This document shows positions 63,333-64,000 of a DNA stretch of 64,000 nt, piece after piece. The notes below the pieces were generated by a model, which worked only from the letters and a program-made list of their open reading frames with translations, made no database searches and was not told the origin of the DNA. Numbering within the stretch: position 1 is the stretch's first letter; each line of letters begins with the position of its first letter. Position numbers and translations under genes: made by a program. Source of the DNA: Planctomycetaceae bacterium (GTDB lineage Bacteria > Planctomycetota > Planctomycetia > Pirellulales > Pirellulaceae); NCBI GenBank assembly GCA_016794985.1, contig JAEUIQ010000047.1:198122-262121 (forward strand), read 5' to 3'.

Positions 63333-64000
63333 TTACCGCGCTAATTCAAAAGAGCACAACGAACTGGTCGGTGTCTCCAGCGGAGCTGCCGAGCGTCCCA
63401 GCTCCGATGCTCGTTTCGCAATCGCCACGAAATCCGGCCGCTGGGTGGCATCTTCCGCGGGTTGCCCGAACACCACTTCGCCACGAGACACGACAAACAC
63501 GCCGGGCAGAAAGAAACTATCCCCCTCCAATTTCCCCACGCCATGTCCGCCGAAGATCCCATGGCGGATGCCGCGCCACAATACCCTCCAAGAAAACAAT
63601 TGGCCGAATCTTCCCCGTTGTAGACCAAAGCCACGGTAGATGACACAGAACGGATCGCTGATGTGATGCCAGTACTCCACGTTGTACTTCGACAAAATCG
63701 TGGTTCCATCCATCGGGCTACCCATGTGCACGACGACCACGTGAATTGGCAATGCGTCTAATTCGCTGCGAACATCACCCAGATCGGCCATCACCCGGCG
63801 GCAAAACGTACATCCACTGTGCCGCAAAAACACAACCATGGTCGGCTTTTCGAAAGACAGACTTTCCAGACTGTGGCCTCGATGCGACCGACTTTGCCGC
63901 AACAGTTGAGAAAGCTCCGGGACAAACACCGCCCTCCCCCGCTCCGAATGCCAACGAAACGCTTGGTACAAAATCGCCCCAAACGGCCCCAGCCAAATCA
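63333..64000 (-). CDS. Peroxiredoxin-like / SelL-related redox protein (N-terminus outside window)
   Basis: The frame stays open to the last base of the window, so the start is beyond it; a TTG at 63971 is the only internal candidate. The active site HSGCTFCRR, a CxxC pair at the end of the first strand (VVFLRHSGC), and the IYRGFGLQRG segment fit the AhpC/TSA-like 'peroxiredoxin-like' family that includes SelL. It probably reduces peroxides or acts as a thiol oxidoreductase in the cytoplasm. Its stop lies three bases from the flavoprotein stop (convergent). Confidence 0.82.
   Translation of the reverse strand, partial: IWLGPFGAILYQAFRWHSERGRAVFVPELSQLLRQSRSHRGHSLESLSFEKPTMVVFLRHSGCTFCRRVMADLGDVRSELDALPIHVVVVHMGSPMDGTTILSKYNVEYWHHISDPFCVIYRGFGLQRGRFGQLFSWRVLWRGIRHGIFGGHGVGKLEGDSFFLPGVFVVSRGEVVFGQPAEDATQRPDFVAIAKRASELGRSAAPLETPTSSLCSFELAR

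Overview
The window looks like chromosomal DNA of a planctomycete, probably of the Pirellulales type. The grounds are: a PVC-type giant cytochrome with a C-terminal CGKCH haem site; a tetrahydromethanopterin C1 module (fae plus methylene-H4MPT dehydrogenase) outside the methylotrophic Proteobacteria; a secreted protein of a style I know from planctomycetes; an anti-sigma protein with a long extracytoplasmic part; and an intergenic hairpin repeat whose translation (HPVACAHRLG) is familiar from Rhodopirellula-like genomes. These calls rest on reading the sequence and on family knowledge; no database search was run.

Layout. 0-5 kb: 3' end of a thioredoxin-like gene, then a C1 module (ATP-grasp gene divergent from fae, mtdB/C-type dehydrogenase, DUF420 membrane protein) and a LOG-family nucleotide hydrolase. 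5-11.8 kb: two large overlapping minus-strand genes for paralogous double-AAA+ ATPases. Both have ClpA/ClpB-like cores, IGF/LGF tripeptides where ClpA and ClpC dock ClpP, and C-terminal regions that I read as divergent peptide-chain-release-factor folds without the GGQ loop. This is the most unusual locus of the window. 12-16.3 kb: a 900-residue RTX protein with a serralysin-like domain that has lost its zinc site, then a PhoD-type phosphatase. 16.2-24.6 kb: a complete F-type ATP synthase operon (two AtpI-like membrane proteins, then atpB-E-F-H-A-G-D-C). 24.6-26.7 kb: about 2 kb without a supportable gene, holding tandem repeats and a decayed copy of the intergenic repeat.

26.7-41 kb: TMEM43-like protein, secreted esterase, uracil-DNA glycosylase overlapping a solute-binding lipoprotein, a two-part glycoside hydrolase/discoidin protein, CCA-adding enzyme, a planctomycete-type secreted protein, a TerB-like protein and an ABC exporter whose permease carries a large extracytoplasmic propeller-like domain. 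41-49.3 kb: PVC cytochrome followed by a tightly overlapping run (serine hydrolase, methyltransferase, calcineurin-like phosphoesterase, BshB1-type deacetylase). 49.3-58.4 kb: pyrE, a degenerate sulfatase-fold protein, an FHA-GAF histidine kinase, an ECF sigma factor with its anti-sigma protein, a YfcC-type carrier and rimI. 58.7-64 kb: OmpA-like lipoprotein, alpha/beta-hydrolase lipoprotein, HI0933-family flavoprotein and the 3' part of a peroxiredoxin-like gene running off the window.

How they fit together: most genes are ordinary housekeeping or envelope functions. The C1 module suggests formaldehyde oxidation or detoxification. The AAA+ pair suggests an ATP-driven remodelling or degradation machine whose C-terminal adaptor resembles a ribosome-binding release factor; that role is inference.
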